Assembly: GCA_947623455.1 (NCBI GenBank)
Contig: OX392538.1
Location: 37,804,001-37,868,000, forward strand
Reading direction: 5' to 3'
Origin: Mimachlamys varia
Lineage: Eukaryota > Mollusca > Bivalvia > Pectinida > Pectinidae
DNA: 64,000 nucleotides
The notes under the pieces are model-generated. The model did not search any database, was not told the DNA's origin, and saw nothing but the letters and a program-made list of their open reading frames with translations. Positions within the stretch are counted from its first letter, which is position 1; each line of letters begins with the position of its first letter. Positions 10,966 to 21,675 of this stretch are shown here, piece after piece. Made by a program: the position numbers and the translations under genes.

Positions 10966-11309
10966 TGATTAAAATACATATTCTTGTTCTCACTCCGTTT
11001 TACAAGGATCTGAAAACATCCCATAAGAAGTCACGTTCAGATGACCTTTGTCTTGCAGCAAGTCATTTCGTCACATTATTCCACATAAACATTTTGGTGA
11101 CGAAATGACTAAACGGACAAATGTAATTATGCAAATTTTGTCGCCTCAAAATTTCACTGTCGACATTCTGACAGTTGTAATTTGATTGGCTTATGCAAAA
11201 AATCATCGGGATATGACCCCCTATGGGATTTTCTCATATCTTAACGAAGCAAAGCGAAGTTTACGGAACGAGGTGGAGATCAAGATATGATTTTAATCAG
11301 ATTGTCAGT
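10966..11309. mobile_element. MITE with TCAATCTGATTAAAAT inverted ends
   Basis: The left end ATCAATCTGATTAAAAT and right end ATTTTAATCAGATTGTCA are inverted repeats about 340 bp apart. The interior also holds the inverted pair AAGTCATTTCGTCAC / GTGACGAAATGACT near 11056-11109. The element can therefore fold extensively. It is non-coding. Confidence 0.7.
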
Positions 11310-11686
11310 TAAATTTGAAAGTAACAAAACAAATAACGACCTGAAACTAAATTCAGTCACAGGTGTTGAGCAAATTTTATATATATAAAAGTATACAATC
11401 TTAACTAGCAAAGCATGTATTATTATTATTATATGAAGGGTGTCACACACCTTTTAATTCGCTTCAGATTGAGAGACATTCAAAATCGGCAAGTTTGAGT
11501 AAAACAAAACAAAAAATAACGTGTCTCCTGGATGTTACTAGCTTACCACATCATGTTTACTGTTAGGTATAATTTGATATTTTATTACATTATTAGTTAT
11601 TGGAGGTTGAAAGGAAAGAAGCATTTTAATTGGTTATTGCGAGGCACCTGCAGTCACATGTAATATAATGGCTACGTGAATACTTT

Positions 11687-12069
11687 TTAAAGGCCCAATA
11701 CACGTAACTTTCGACAAAACTTGAAGCGATAATCAAGCCGAATAACTTTTTATATTTATAGATTTAGTTAAGATTAACTGATATTAGCAATATTCAAGAT
11801 GAATTATTATGCGGTTACCGGTACAGCAGCAGTTGAAACTCGGTATTTGTAAACATGCCTCCATTTTGAACTGTGTTCTAACATCGACTTGTTGTTGAAA
11901 TGGGCCTTACCTGAATTATTTTCAATTCTTTGTCAAGAGTTTCTTGTTAGTTATCGCTCAGGTTTACTTCGTTTTAGACTTATTTTTGCATGGTTATCAA
12001 CTGGGTTTTTTTTTAGAATTTTTTAGAATCACGAAAAATTTCCGAAAGTTACATAAAATGGGCCTTTAA
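11687..12069 (+). mobile_element. TTAA-bounded MITE, copy 2
   Basis: The left end reads AGGCCCAATACACGTAACTT and the right end is its diverged complement ending TGGGCCT. TTAA lies on both sides (11687-11690 and 12066-12069). It belongs to the same family as 311-676. Confidence 0.82.
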
Positions 12070-12335
12070 GATATCATTATGATTAAATTCAATCTGTGTG
12101 TACCATGTATATACATATACGGTATTTATAAAGCTACAATTTTGTGTAGGTGATCATTGATACAGTTCTGCCTGTTTTGATGCCCTACTAAATAAACGCA
12201 GATGCTTTGTGATGGCGGATGTATATGCATGCAAGGCTCCAATAATAGGAATATATTTACATTCTGTGTTGCCTTCGCCTATATATCCGTAGTAAACCAA
12301 ATTGTAGTATATCACACTGTATACTACAATTTGCA

Positions 12336-12582
12336 ATCTGCATCACATGACGTTATTTCTGACGCCATGTTGGACTATGGCATATCAAAGCTTTGCCCTC
12401 CGCCTCAGATAACATGTATAATGGCTTTGAATCAATCGCTTAGATGACACTGATTTCAATCATGCTGTTATGACGTCATTTCTGGCGCCATGTTAGACTA
12501 CGTTACGTCAACGCTTTTCACTCCGCCTCAGATAACATGTATTAAGGCTTTAAATCAATAGCTTAGATGACATTGGTATAAA
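12336..12582. repeat. Tandem duplication of about 130 bp with CRE-like sites, upstream of the PLA2-like gene
   Basis: Two adjacent imperfect copies share TT.CTG.CGCCATGTT..ACTA and CCGCCTCAGATAACATGTAT, then A.GGCTTT.AATCAAT.GCTTAGATGACA. The second contains a full palindromic CRE-type TGACGTCA at about 12471, and the first has TGACGTTA. The pair ends next to a TATA-like motif. A role as a promoter module is inferred from position only. Confidence 0.6.
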
Positions 12583-12584
12583 TA
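12577..12584 (+). promoter_or_regulatory. Candidate TATA box for the PLA2-like gene
   Basis: TATAAATA lies immediately after the duplicated CRE-like module and 487 bp before the proposed start codon. If used, it implies a 5'UTR of about 460 bp. A start site closer to the ATG is equally possible. Confidence 0.35.
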
Positions 12585-13070
12585 AGACCTTCCAGAAAAA
12601 AATCAAACAGGGGAGAGAGGAGAACGTTAACCGACTATATCCCAAAGAAATAGACACAGGCATATTTAAAAATTATCCTTAATGTAAATATAAGCAATGA
12701 ACTGTAACCAGATGTAGTACGCAGTCGTTATGAATACAATTTGGGTGACAAATAAATGTTCATGCTTTTGGATAGCGATAAATATAGAGAATAAAGCTGC
12801 ACGTGATCTTGTTCCTAAGACAATAAGCATGAAGGCTGACAAGCATACACATGTCACATACATGTACAGATTTGTAAGCCGTCCCGTGTCGTAAGTAAAC
12901 ACACAACAACATTTTAAAGGAAGTGCACACTCAAGCGGAAGAACCCAGACGTTAGCCTACACACAAAGATACAGCAGAGTGATCCAAGGTGAGAACCAGT
13001 TTAGTTTTAAACAGTACATCGAGTTTGTGGTGTTAGGTCTGAGATATCCGATTGTTTCCTGGTTAAAAAG

Positions 13071-13085
13071 ATGGGTGCCTTACAG
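13071..13085 (+). CDS. PLA2-like secreted protein, exon 1
   Basis: Five codons beginning ATG (AAAAAG precedes it) end in CAG before a consensus GTAAG donor at 13086, phase 0. On its own the exon is too short to recognise. It is supported because exon 2 at 14222 continues in phase 0 straight into a hydrophobic stretch, and together they form an ordinary signal peptide of about 21 residues. Confidence 0.7.
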
Positions 13086-13124
13086 GTAAGATTTATATTT
13101 CTTTCTTCAGCAGTATAGGAAGAC

Positions 13125-13527
13125 TTAAAAGGCCCAATATACGCAACTTTCTGCAAAACCTGAAGCGAAAATCAAGCCTAATAACTCACTATATTTATAG
13201 ATTAAGTTAAGATTAACTCATATCAGCAATATTCAATATGAATTCTAATGCGGTTACCGGTACAGCAGCAGTTGAAACTCGGTATTTGTAAACACGCGTC
13301 CATTTTGAACCGTCCTCTAACTTCGGCTTGTTAATTGTTGAAGTGGGCCACAACTGAATTATTTTCAATTTTGAGGATTTTTCTCTGTAAAGAGTTTCTT
13401 GTTAGTCACCGCTCTGGTTTACTTCGTTTTAGACTTATTTTTGCATGGTTATCAACTGGTTATTTTTTCATAATATTTCAAAAACCCGAAAAAAATCCTG
13501 GTTTTACGTATATTGGGCCTTTTTTAA
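13125..13527 (+). mobile_element. TTAA-bounded MITE, copy 3 (intron 1 of the PLA2-like gene)
   Basis: It has the same ends as the other copies (AAGGCCCAATATACGCAACT on the left, ATATTGGGCCTT on the right), with TTAA at 13125-13128 and 13524-13527. It sits 40 bp inside intron 1 of the PLA2-like gene, in the sense orientation of the family. Confidence 0.82.
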
Positions 13528-14221
13528 GCAATTCAATGTCCATGTACAACGAATAACACAAGTACAATACAGTAAATTACATGAAATTTGAAAATCAATG
13601 ATTTTATCATGTTTTGAGTATTAAACCTAAAGCATAACCTTCAACAAACTGTATATTTCTAAGAAAGATGTATAGGTACCTGTACATTCGACTTTTTTTA
13701 CAACATAAACTGATATTACCGCCAGGATGGCTGACTTATATCACCCGCAAACTCAATGAGATAAAATACACTGCAATCCAAAAGTTCTGATACATCTTTT
13801 CTGCAAACGCTTTGAAATTGAGCAAAACCCAATTTTAAAGTATGTATTACTATTAATATTTTTTATGTTATAATTAACCGCTTGCGATGTTTTGTTATTT
13901 TGATACAATGAAAAGCCTCAAAATGCAATATAACCAACGAATTTAATAATTTCTATAATTTATGTGAACTCGTTAATTTCATGTATCAAAGTAACAATAA
14001 AACAGTTAAAATTTTTAATCGTGATGTTAATGTTTGAGTCTTATGAATTATTTATTTATTAATACATATTTGATGTTTTTTTTCTCTGTTTTTGTTTTGT
14101 TTTTGTTTTTAACATTATTAAATTAAATATATTTTTATAATGCCAAAAATCATTAAGTTTACGAAAAATTTGATGAACATGTATAGACTAAGTAATAAAC
14201 TTTGTTTTTATTTATTAAAAG

Positions 14222-14386
14222 GTTATCCTTCTGGCTAGTGTCCTGTTGGTGTTTGTTGAGAGTCAAAGTCACACGTGTGATGAGAATCCCTTCCACAACG
14301 GATGTACCATCCCATTTAATGTCAACATTCCCTTCCGGAACTCTTTCCTCCCGGCCTGCAAGCGGCACGATATCTGCTACAAGTGT
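14222..14386 (+). CDS. PLA2-like secreted protein, exon 2 (active-site exon)
   Basis: Fifty-five codons in phase 0 run between an AG acceptor at 14220-14221 and a GTAAGT donor at 14387. It encodes the rest of the signal peptide and the N-terminal half of the mature protein. Cysteines fall at protein residues 24, 33, 51, 57 and 60. The segment C51-K-R-H-D-I-C57-Y-x-C60 carries the His-Asp pair (54-55) in the CxxHDxCY setting diagnostic of secreted phospholipases A2. Spacing and length suit the short molluscan type related to the conodipine alpha chain. The expected activity is calcium-dependent hydrolysis of phospholipids outside the cell, inferred from the motif. Confidence 0.82.
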
Positions 14387-14389
14387 GTA

Positions 14390-15325
14390 AGTCATTTCCG
14401 AGTCTTAAAACCGTGACCTGTTTTGACCGCTAGTACATGTACTTATATTCGCTACAGTGACACTGTCTTTGTCTGAATTCGGAAGAATGTGACAGTTTTT
14501 ATCATACATAAGTGGTATTAAATATCCACCTTCTTTTAGATATATTTTTTTGTAAATATGTAAAAAAAAAAAAAATGACTTTTGTGAAAAACATTTTTTT
14601 TCGTTATATTCAAGATAATTGCATCTTTAAAATAATGCATGAGACTTCAAGCATTAGAAAGTTTAGTTGCCGCAAACATATTTGGTCATAGCTCTGAGGT
14701 ATTATGTTTTTAATTTCTAAACGTCCACCGACGTTGAATAAAATTGATTTTTACCTTATCACGATTGTATCTATAATAGACCAATTGTTAAAACAAAAAC
14801 ATGCATTGCAGGGTTTGGAAAGAAAAAGAATAAAAATTATAAGGAAATAGAATAAAAATTTAAAATCAAATTATATGTTAAAAAGTTTTTCACGTGTACA
14901 ATATAAATAAATCTCTACACTAAGATTTGAATAACTATGACGTCACTTTATCTGGTCATCGATTTGGAAATATGCAAAAACCTGTAGTTTTCTGTCTGCA
15001 GGAGCAAAGTCATTTATTTCAAAAAAAATCTATTATTTTCATTGATATTGTCCATGAAGAATACTCTAAAATAATTGCCTGAACCACGAAAATGAAAGTT
15101 TTTAATTTATATTGAACCCTTAATACTTAGCAGCCATTAAGTAATTAAAAAACCATCGAACGCCGCATGTTTTGGTAATGTCGTATGCCAATGAACAAAA
15201 TCTCAAATATTTCTTTTTTATTATTATGGTTTTACAACCGCATACTACTTTTTATTTGTATCTCGACAAAAAAACATGAATGATATGCAAAATATTAATT
15301 TTTCTTACAATTATTTGTTTACTAT
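14390..15325. other. Intron 2 of the PLA2-like gene
   Basis: This is AT-rich intronic DNA between the exons ending at 14386 and starting at 15332. I see no repeat copy and no open frame of interest in it. Confidence 0.6.
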
Positions 15326-15331
15326 ATATAG

Positions 15332-15565
15332 GGCAACCATGCTATGTATGCAGTTTTACACGGGAGGCGGAGATGCGACCAGCAGTTCTACCGGAACATG
15401 AAGGCGATATGTAGGAGACGGAGCGGATTCCGGAGATTTACTTGCATGCTGAACGCCAAACTCTACTACTCATCTGTCCGTGCGTTGGGTGTCGGCCGGA
15501 TGAAATCCAGGGAACGTGTGCCAAGCTTTTGTTCCCAACCCTGGGTGAATGCTTGTCTCCAGTGA
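15332..15565 (+). CDS. PLA2-like secreted protein, exon 3 with stop
   Basis: Seventy-seven codons and TGA follow a TATATAG acceptor in phase 0. Cysteines at residues 75, 87, 98, 127 and 135 complete a set of ten with exon 2. The segment RRRCDQQFYRNM after C60 fits the second core helix of small secreted PLA2s. The whole protein is 137 residues, about 116 after signal removal. The last 11 codons and the stop lie in the first unit of a 76-bp tandem repeat that runs on into the 3'UTR. The C-terminus may therefore have been set by the repeat, and its last two cysteines deserve comparison with relatives. The gene is convergent with the Asn-rich gene at 20797-17817. Confidence 0.82.
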   Translation, partial: GNHAMYAVLHGRRRCDQQFYRNMKAICRRRSGFRRFTCMLNAKLYYSSVRALGVGRMKSRERVPSFCSQPWVNACLQ

Positions 15566-15765
15566 TGTCACCGCGTCATCTAGTGACTCGTTCTACCTAT
15601 CTTTATTGTTCCCAACCCTGGGTGAATGCTTGTCTCCAGTGACGTCACCGCGCCATCTAGTGACTCGTTCTACCCACTTTATTGTTCCCAACCCTGGGCG
15701 AATGATTGTCTCCAGTGACGTCACCGCGCCATCTAGTGACTCGTTCTACCTATCTTTATCCAGAG
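15531..15765 (+). repeat. 76-77 bp tandem repeat (three units) across the PLA2-like stop codon
   Basis: Units begin GTTCCCAACCCTGGG at 15531, 15608 and 15684. Each carries TGTCTCCAGTGA, where unit 1 supplies the actual stop codon, and then CATCTAGTGACTCGTTCTAC. Units are almost identical, indicating recent amplification. A long apparent frame over this repeat (15549-15956) is a by-product. Confidence 0.85.
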
Positions 15766-16390
15766 CAATATCTCATCTTTTTGACATATCCAAAGTCAAA
15801 CGTTTCCCCTCCCGGAAACACATATCCTCATCTATGTACTCATCGCGCTTGGAATGGAAGCTCCATGGTTATATTTTTACATGTGTGGTACCAGAGACCA
15901 AAGTCGGATCAGTTGCAATGCTGGAATTAAAACGTACTTTTGTACGTATACTTTGAAGATTTTCAAATCGAATATCTGAGATCACAACTGGCCAGTTGTG
16001 TCGTTACGCTCCCGCATGATTCTCCTGTTATCTCTAATCAGCCGTTACCACTAAGGAGAGGATTTACTGACATTTCCAAGACTGGTTCTACTGGCAAATT
16101 TTATATATGGCAATTAAAGGAACAAGGGATCTGTCAATGAACATGACTCGTTATTTTAAGGACACATGTCTCGATTTTTATTGACATTATCTAATTAATA
16201 ACCCCCTTCCTTCACATCTCTCTCTAACAAAATGTATTTAATTCATGTCTTGTAAATAAGTACACCGTATATTACTAAAAGTTGTTGGGAAAGGCACTGT
16301 GCAAGAACAACCTTTTAACTAAAATAAACTTTAGTACTTGTATATCTCAACCACTTAGTCCCTTTAATGTACTCTGTTTTTTATTTAACA

Positions 16391-16396
16391 AATAAA
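16391..16396 (+). terminator. Probable polyadenylation signal of the PLA2-like gene
   Basis: AATAAA lies about 825 bp after the stop, followed by a TG-rich stretch. An earlier AATAAA at about 16323 is an alternative. Confidence 0.4.
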
Positions 16397-16439
16397 GACT
16401 TGTCGTCTTGAAATGCAAAATGATCTTCCTACGTTTCGC

Positions 16440-16765
16440 TACATTTTCATACATTGTTTAAGGACGGGACATCATCGCTCCCAGGGATTACGATCACCTT
16501 CGCTCTCTAGTCACCTGGGATATGCCATGGCTCCTGTTCGCCACCTTGCCGACGAGACAATAAGACTGGTTTGGACGTTTGATGTATATCAAAAGAATCT
16601 CGTAACCAGCTTTGAAGTCGGTTGCGTTTCCTTAGTAATCTTCAAACAACAGGCATGCAGTCTAGCGATTGGTCACTTTTTTATTACCTAAGCGTCCCTT
16701 CAGTTTTGCCTTGGCATATTACAGGGATGTAGAGAGCGTAGCTGATCGAAACCCCCGGGGGCAGT
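16440..16765. repeat. Dispersed repeat related to 7505-7810
   Basis: It carries the same block order as 7505-7810 (AAGTCGGTTG, GTAATCTTCAAA, GCATGCAGTCTAGCGATTGG, CTTCAGTTTTGCC) and ends near AGGGATGTAGAGAGCGTAG. It falls just after the PLA2-like polyadenylation signal. The open frame inside it is not a gene. Confidence 0.55.
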
Positions 16766-17750
16766 ATGTTCAATTCTAACGCCCTTCCTGCATGCAGAAA
16801 AGTGATCAGAATGGTTATATGTGGTTTTAGTCAACACATAAGAGACTGCAATATGGGGTCTATTTGACATTCGTTAACTTGCTGGTATATGGCAAAAGCA
16901 TTTACGATTCATTTTGTATAAGATGCACTTTCATGCGTTATCTCCCTTGACATATGCTGTAATACTGACGACACAATTTCTTTCTCGATACAAACTCCTT
17001 AAGTCGGTCTGAGTCAACTAAAAACTGAGTTCACCTGATTCAACAATAGGTAAGAAAAGGTATAATTTCAGTCGTTTATTACAACCTAAAAAAACAGTAA
17101 TGATAAGCTACATAGTCCATTTAAAATCAAAATTTTCAATGATAAGTATCGTTGAATGTTTCTTGTAAACAATGTTTACAGCAAAAAAGATGAGACAATA
17201 CCTTTTGACTTATAATTATTGCTGATTGTTGAAGACGCCGTTCGTTTTAAAGATTAAAACGTATGTTCATGTTTTACACATATTCCGGGCAAATATCCCC
17301 GTCGTTGGTTTCTCAAAGTTGGAATTTTTTTCGACGGGACGACTTCCGGTACAAAAATGAAATTGTTGAATGTCCATCCATGTGATCAGCTTTAGTTAAA
17401 TATTGAGCCTGCAAAAGAAAACGGAAATTAGTCCATACCAAGCCTGAATGTGTACACTTTTAAACCTAGCTGTGAGGTGTAAATGTGAAGTTTTCGCAAG
17501 TGGCGTTTTGGTTCCACACATTTTGACAAAAAAAAAAAAACCGGTTTAAAGGAAACTGAAAAACACATCTCCGTTTGATAAGACTTTCGTTGAGTAAAAA
17601 CGTATGGTTCGCTGAAAAATGCTATGTTTTGATGTACTATTTGGGTAGATATTTCTCTGTTATATAATACAAACACCCTTAATCAATATGCTTTCCAGCT
17701 TTCTTTTTACCGCAAACAAACTTAAATCACGATCCTCATTTTTGATGCAA

Positions 17751-17756
17751 TTTATT
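17751..17756 (-). terminator. Probable polyadenylation signal of the Asn-rich gene
   Basis: TTTATT on the + strand reads AATAAA on the - strand, about 60 bp past the stop codon at 17817. Confidence 0.55.
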
Positions 17757-17816
17757 ATATGCATATCCATGGATGCATCGCCCACCCTCTTTATACCGCC
17801 AGATTTCTGTATATAA

Positions 17817-18016
17817 CTATAAAGGCTTTGTAACGAGGTAGAACGTACCGTCTACCCACTCGCTCTTACTCTGTCCAAACTCGCTGTGAATGTCACACCG
17901 GCACGATGCTTTGTTGTAGACGGTCCCCGGGGCACACTTCATCGTAACCCACCGGCCGGCGGCGTACTGCTGGTAGAACCGGGGGCCCTTAGAGGACGTA
18001 GACATTCCCGTGCACT
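17817..18016 (-). CDS. Asn-rich secreted protein with two chitin-binding-like domains, exon 3
   Basis: The exon enters after TTGTCAG (minus-strand AG at 18018-18017) in phase 1 and ends at a stop at 17817. It encodes the second four-cysteine domain (residues C133, C159, C170, C172). The same spacing as domain 1, with FYQQYAAGRWVTMKCAPGT before a final CxC, resembles cysteine-rich domains seen in molluscan shell-matrix and chitin-binding proteins. The tail after C172 is 25 residues. The likely role is in extracellular matrix, possibly chitin or mineral binding, by inference. Confidence 0.8.
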
Positions 18017-18037
18017 CTGACAATACAACATAATAGG

Positions 18038-18431
18038 TTAAAGGTCAATATACGTAACTTCAGGAAATTTTTCGTGATTCTGAAAAATTCTGAAAAAAAA
18101 ATCCAGTTGATAACCATGTAAAAATAAGCCTAAAACGAAGGAAACCTGAGCGGAAACTAACAAAAAACTTTTGGCAGAAAAATACAAAAAAAAAAAAATG
18201 AAAATAGGTTTGGCCCACTTCAACAACATGCCGAAGTTAGAAGACAGTTCAAAATGGACGCGTGTTTACAAATACTGAGTTTCAACTGCTACTGTACCAG
18301 TAACCACGTAAGAATTCTCCTTGAATATTGCTGATATCAGTTAATCTTAACTAAATATATAAATATAAAAACTTATTAGGCTTAATTTTCGCTTCAAGTT
18401 TTGTCGAAAGTTACGTATATTGGGCCTTTAA
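18038..18431 (-). mobile_element. TTAA-bounded MITE, copy 4 (intron 2 of the Asn-rich gene)
   Basis: TTAA at 18038-18041 and 18428-18431 brackets an element whose right end is the complement of AGGCCCAATATACGTAACTT. It begins 21 bp from the exon 3 acceptor on the minus strand, so the polypyrimidine tract sits between MITE and exon. Confidence 0.82.
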
Positions 18432-18439
18432 GTTTACTT

Positions 18440-19000
18440 TATTAAATTATTTGAGAAATTAGTTGTACAATAATAGGCTAAGGGGGTCTGTAATACTTAT
18501 ACAGTTAATAAAGCATTAATTCAAAGTTTAATTCATGAACAGAAAGATAAATGATTCAGGCAACATTTGATAAAATATCTTCTTATATCTACATACTAAG
18601 TAAAACATATACTTCAACACAGTATTAGCACCTAAGGTTATCATGTCTTCTTTACTTAAACAAGTTGTGGGGCATGGAGCAAGAATCATTCTTAGCACCC
18701 CTTGGATATTACAAAGTCATCTATGGTAAACAATTAAATGGTAAGACCGACCGAGGATTATTTTCAATATCCAAAGATTTAAACTTTACATGTAGATGAC
18801 ATATTTTAAAACATAGTGTAGGTTATTATAGCAAAATTATTATGTAGGCTGGCAAGTCTTACTAGAAAAACAATGAATAATCAAAAAGTCGAGTTCAGTC
18901 ATTAATTTAAATTAAGCTATGACTCATGAAATATAGTAAAAATGATGACTTTATTTCATTTATTTTAACAACAATTATGAATCAAGTTATACAACTTATA
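18440..19000. other. Intronic DNA without recognised features
   Basis: This is AT-rich sequence within intron 2 of the Asn-rich gene. No repeat copy was recognised. Confidence 0.5.
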
Positions 19001-19007
19001 TAATTCA

Positions 19008-19184
19008 CTCTTGTTGGCCCGGATGTTAGCGCGCGAGGAGTCTTTTTGTTGGAGGAAACCGGAGTACCCGGAGAAAACCAACGTGGTCGGACAGGTGACC
19101 CCTACCTCTTCACGCCAGGTCGGGGAACGAACCCGGACCGCCTTGGTGAAAGGCAAGTGCGCTATCCACTGCACCACCCGATAA
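19008..19184 (-). mobile_element. tRNA-derived SINE
   Basis: Read on the minus strand it begins GGGTGGTGCAGTGGATAGC (A-box region). It continues with CTTGCCTTTCACCAAGGCGG and a B box GGTTCG near 19125, then GACCACGTTGGTTTTCTCCG and GCGCTAACATCCGGGCCAAC. The same body is present, split, at 22971-23402. It lies in intron 2 of the Asn-rich gene. Confidence 0.78.
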
Positions 19185-19724
19185 AAGGATATAACGGAAT
19201 TCAGATTGCGCTGTGACCGCATAATTTCAATTACATTGTATTAAACAAACCCGCGGTTGACTGAATGTTGCTATGGTATGGTTTATCGAAGTAATCGACT
19301 TACGTTTCTGAATTGTATTTTATATGCATACACTATTATGTATTCAAATTCTTTTTCCTTTCAAATTTCAAATGTCTTAAATGGCTTATTTCAAAACACA
19401 GTGCCCTTGATTTTATTTCACATAACATGTATTTCTTAATTCAACAATGTAGAACAAATACAATACAATGATACATGTCCCTCTGCATCTGAAACACTGG
19501 AAAGTTCCACTCAAAAATATTTTTCATATATAGAGTTATCTCCTCTTACTTTGGTTCTGACTATAATATATATATGCAATTCGAACGCTATCAGAACGAA
19601 TAAATTGACACCAGAGTTCATTTTATACGCTCTGGGCATCGATGTTAGGTTCATGGTTTACCAAAAGGATTTTTTTATATCAATGGCTTCTATATAACGC
19701 ATTGTTTTATTGACAAAGACTTAC

Positions 19725-19994
19725 CATCGGGAGGAAATGCGCATGCGCAGTCGACTTCGCTGAAAATGAGTCTATCCGGACATTTCCGTTCAAATCGCTT
19801 TCCGAACGATTCTCTGTGGTAATACATGTTCGGGGCCTCGTGTCGCTCGAGAGGACAGTTTCCAAGGTTACCGATGTTGTTGATGTTGTTGATGTTGTTT
19901 ATATCTAAGTTGTTGATGATGTTATTGTCGTTGATGATATTGTTGTTAATATCGTTGTTTACATTGGTGTTGGTAACCAAAGGCGCATTTACAA
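19725..19994 (-). CDS. Asn-rich secreted protein, exon 2 (Asn-rich linker and domain 1)
   Basis: The acceptor TATTGCAG and donor G|GTAAGT are both in phase 1, exactly 270 nt. Residues 49-87 are a low-complexity linker of repeated Asn-Ile, Asn-Asn and Asp-Ile, close to 60 percent Asn. It is followed by domain 1 with C88, C113, C124 and C126, including MYYHRESF and CPDRLIFSEVDCAC. Spacing is 25-11-2, against 26-11-2 in domain 2, so the two domains are tandem copies. The Asn tract is encoded by (AAC/AAT)-rich microsatellite-like DNA and is likely length-variable. Confidence 0.82.
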
Positions 19995-20179
19995 CTGCAA
20001 TACATAAAAATAAGATTACGGACAAGAATATTCATATTTCTGAAATGCTTTAGCTAAAACGAGAGATAAAAAGAAATGAAAAACTGCTACCTTAAAAAAT
20101 ATATCAGTGAAAATATTTCGTTTATATTTCTATTTCATTTTAATGGTCAAAAACGTTAACTGATCAATCGGCACGTTTA

Positions 20180-20610
20180 TCCGGAATTAAATACTCATCT
20201 TTTTTTTGAAAATTCATATAATTACACTTTAAGGGCTTCATCTCTTCAAATTTGATTCAAAAACAGTTCAGACATACAAAATGTATTTGATTTCCCTTAG
20301 TAACAGTTGTATTGTGCAGTGTAGTAGAATTATATGATACGGTCAAAGGGAGATAACTGTATTAGTATTAATTTAACGTGCAATGCAGAAAAATACGGAT
20401 GTCTTAGATAACTTAATGTTATTAAAACGACATGCAAATAATTTTTATTCTCTTATTTCAATCTTTAACAAAACCTACATGTATTATTTCTTTAAAAATT
20501 CTTAATCAATCTATTCTTTTAAACTTATTATTTTTTTTGAAAATAGGAAAAAATAATGTTCGATATGGATAATAAAGACCAAAGGCCTGCGTCCATAATT
20601 TATCTTTTCG
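20180..20610. other. Intron 1 of the Asn-rich gene
   Basis: This is AT-rich intronic sequence. Nothing else is recognised. Confidence 0.5.
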
Positions 20611-20673
20611 TATATTATCTTAAATAAAATATCATATAAAGGTGAATCGGAAAGTCTTCCCTCATATACTTAC

Positions 20674-20797
20674 ATTGTAAACCGTCCTGTGTTTCATGTT
20701 TGTTGAACGGCCATCTTGCCTGTGCCTGTTCAAGCCCGTGGACCAAACTGACCACGGTCAGTCCCAGCAGCACGGACAGCGCCAGGTGTTGTGTCAT
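20674..20797 (-). CDS. Asn-rich secreted protein, exon 1 (signal peptide)
   Basis: ATG at 20797 opens 41 codons plus one base before a GTAAGT donor (20673 downward), phase 1. The first 21 residues are a clear signal peptide (LALSVLLGLTVVSLVHG). The joined product is 197 residues with exons 20797-20674, 19994-19725 and 18016-17817, and the phases 1 and 1 agree throughout. No 5'UTR exon is obvious. The gene converges on the PLA2-like gene. Confidence 0.82.
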
Positions 20798-21009
20798 GTC
20801 GTCGATGTTTATTATTCGTACAAAGTCTCTACGTTAGATGTCACTGTAAAATGTTTAATTCAACCAATCAAAAAACTTTCATTTAGTTCATAGGAATTAA
20901 ATCATTTATATGAGTTAATAACTTTATAGACAAATTGTCTCAAGATATACCGACAAGGACGATATAACGACAATTTAGATAAAGAAATATCTCAATACTT
21001 TTAGTACGA

Positions 21010-21530
21010 CCCCCCCCCCCCCCCCGACGTCTTTATGAAGACAAAGTCACATCATATAACCCAATTCCTTCAGAAAATCGATATTTTTATTGTGTGTACT
21101 ACTACAATTGAAAATGAATATCACTTTGTTTTGGAATGTCCATTATACACAGAGATAAGATCAAAGTTTTTGAGAAAGAAATACTGTATTAGACCAAATA
21201 AATTTAAGTTTATTGATCTCATGTCGTCAGAAAATACAAACATTGTTCAAAATTTGGCTATGTACATTTACAAAGCTAATGAAATAAGAAATGAAAGATT
21301 ATTTAACTAATTTTTTTGTAATGTTCGAATACCCTTCGCTTACCAAATTGGTTATGTTGGTAAGTTATATGCACAGGCTAACTCAATTATTACTGTTCCT
21401 TAATGTACTTATTTAATTATCACTATTGAATTGTACATCAAATTCCAACATACATTGTAAATTGTAATTGTTTTGTATATGCTCAAAGGCATTATTGCCT
21501 AATGCAAATAAAGACATTATATATAACGCA
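21010..21530 (+). mobile_element. 5'-truncated non-LTR retrotransposon (LINE) 3' end
   Basis: An open frame at 21035-21310 (91 codons) matches the C-terminus of animal LINE polyproteins. The zinc-knuckle-like run is C..(T)IENEYHFVLECPLY, followed by a conserved RSKF and a charged end at a TAA. Downstream are a short 3'UTR and CAAATAAAGAC, the usual tail in this class. The 5' truncation point coincides with a C16 homopolymer at 21010-21025. No reverse transcriptase is left. Confidence 0.7.
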
Positions 21531-21675
21531 GACAATCAGACACCACAAACAATGATACAGCAGAATATACTTAAACAACCACAAGCTAGTTCTAGTTCCC
21601 TGGAAAACATTGAACTAGAGAGAGCTATGTAGAGCCCAAGCAAATTCTTTATATCATCATTTAGTTATCTGAAAG

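Noticed and set aside
13335..13556. Open frame with hydrophobic stretch at 13335
   Set aside because: It lies within TTAA MITE copy 3; the same reading recurs, broken, in the other copies.
15549..15956. 135-codon open frame after the PLA2-like stop
   Set aside because: It is the out-of-frame reading of the 76-bp tandem repeat and 3'UTR.
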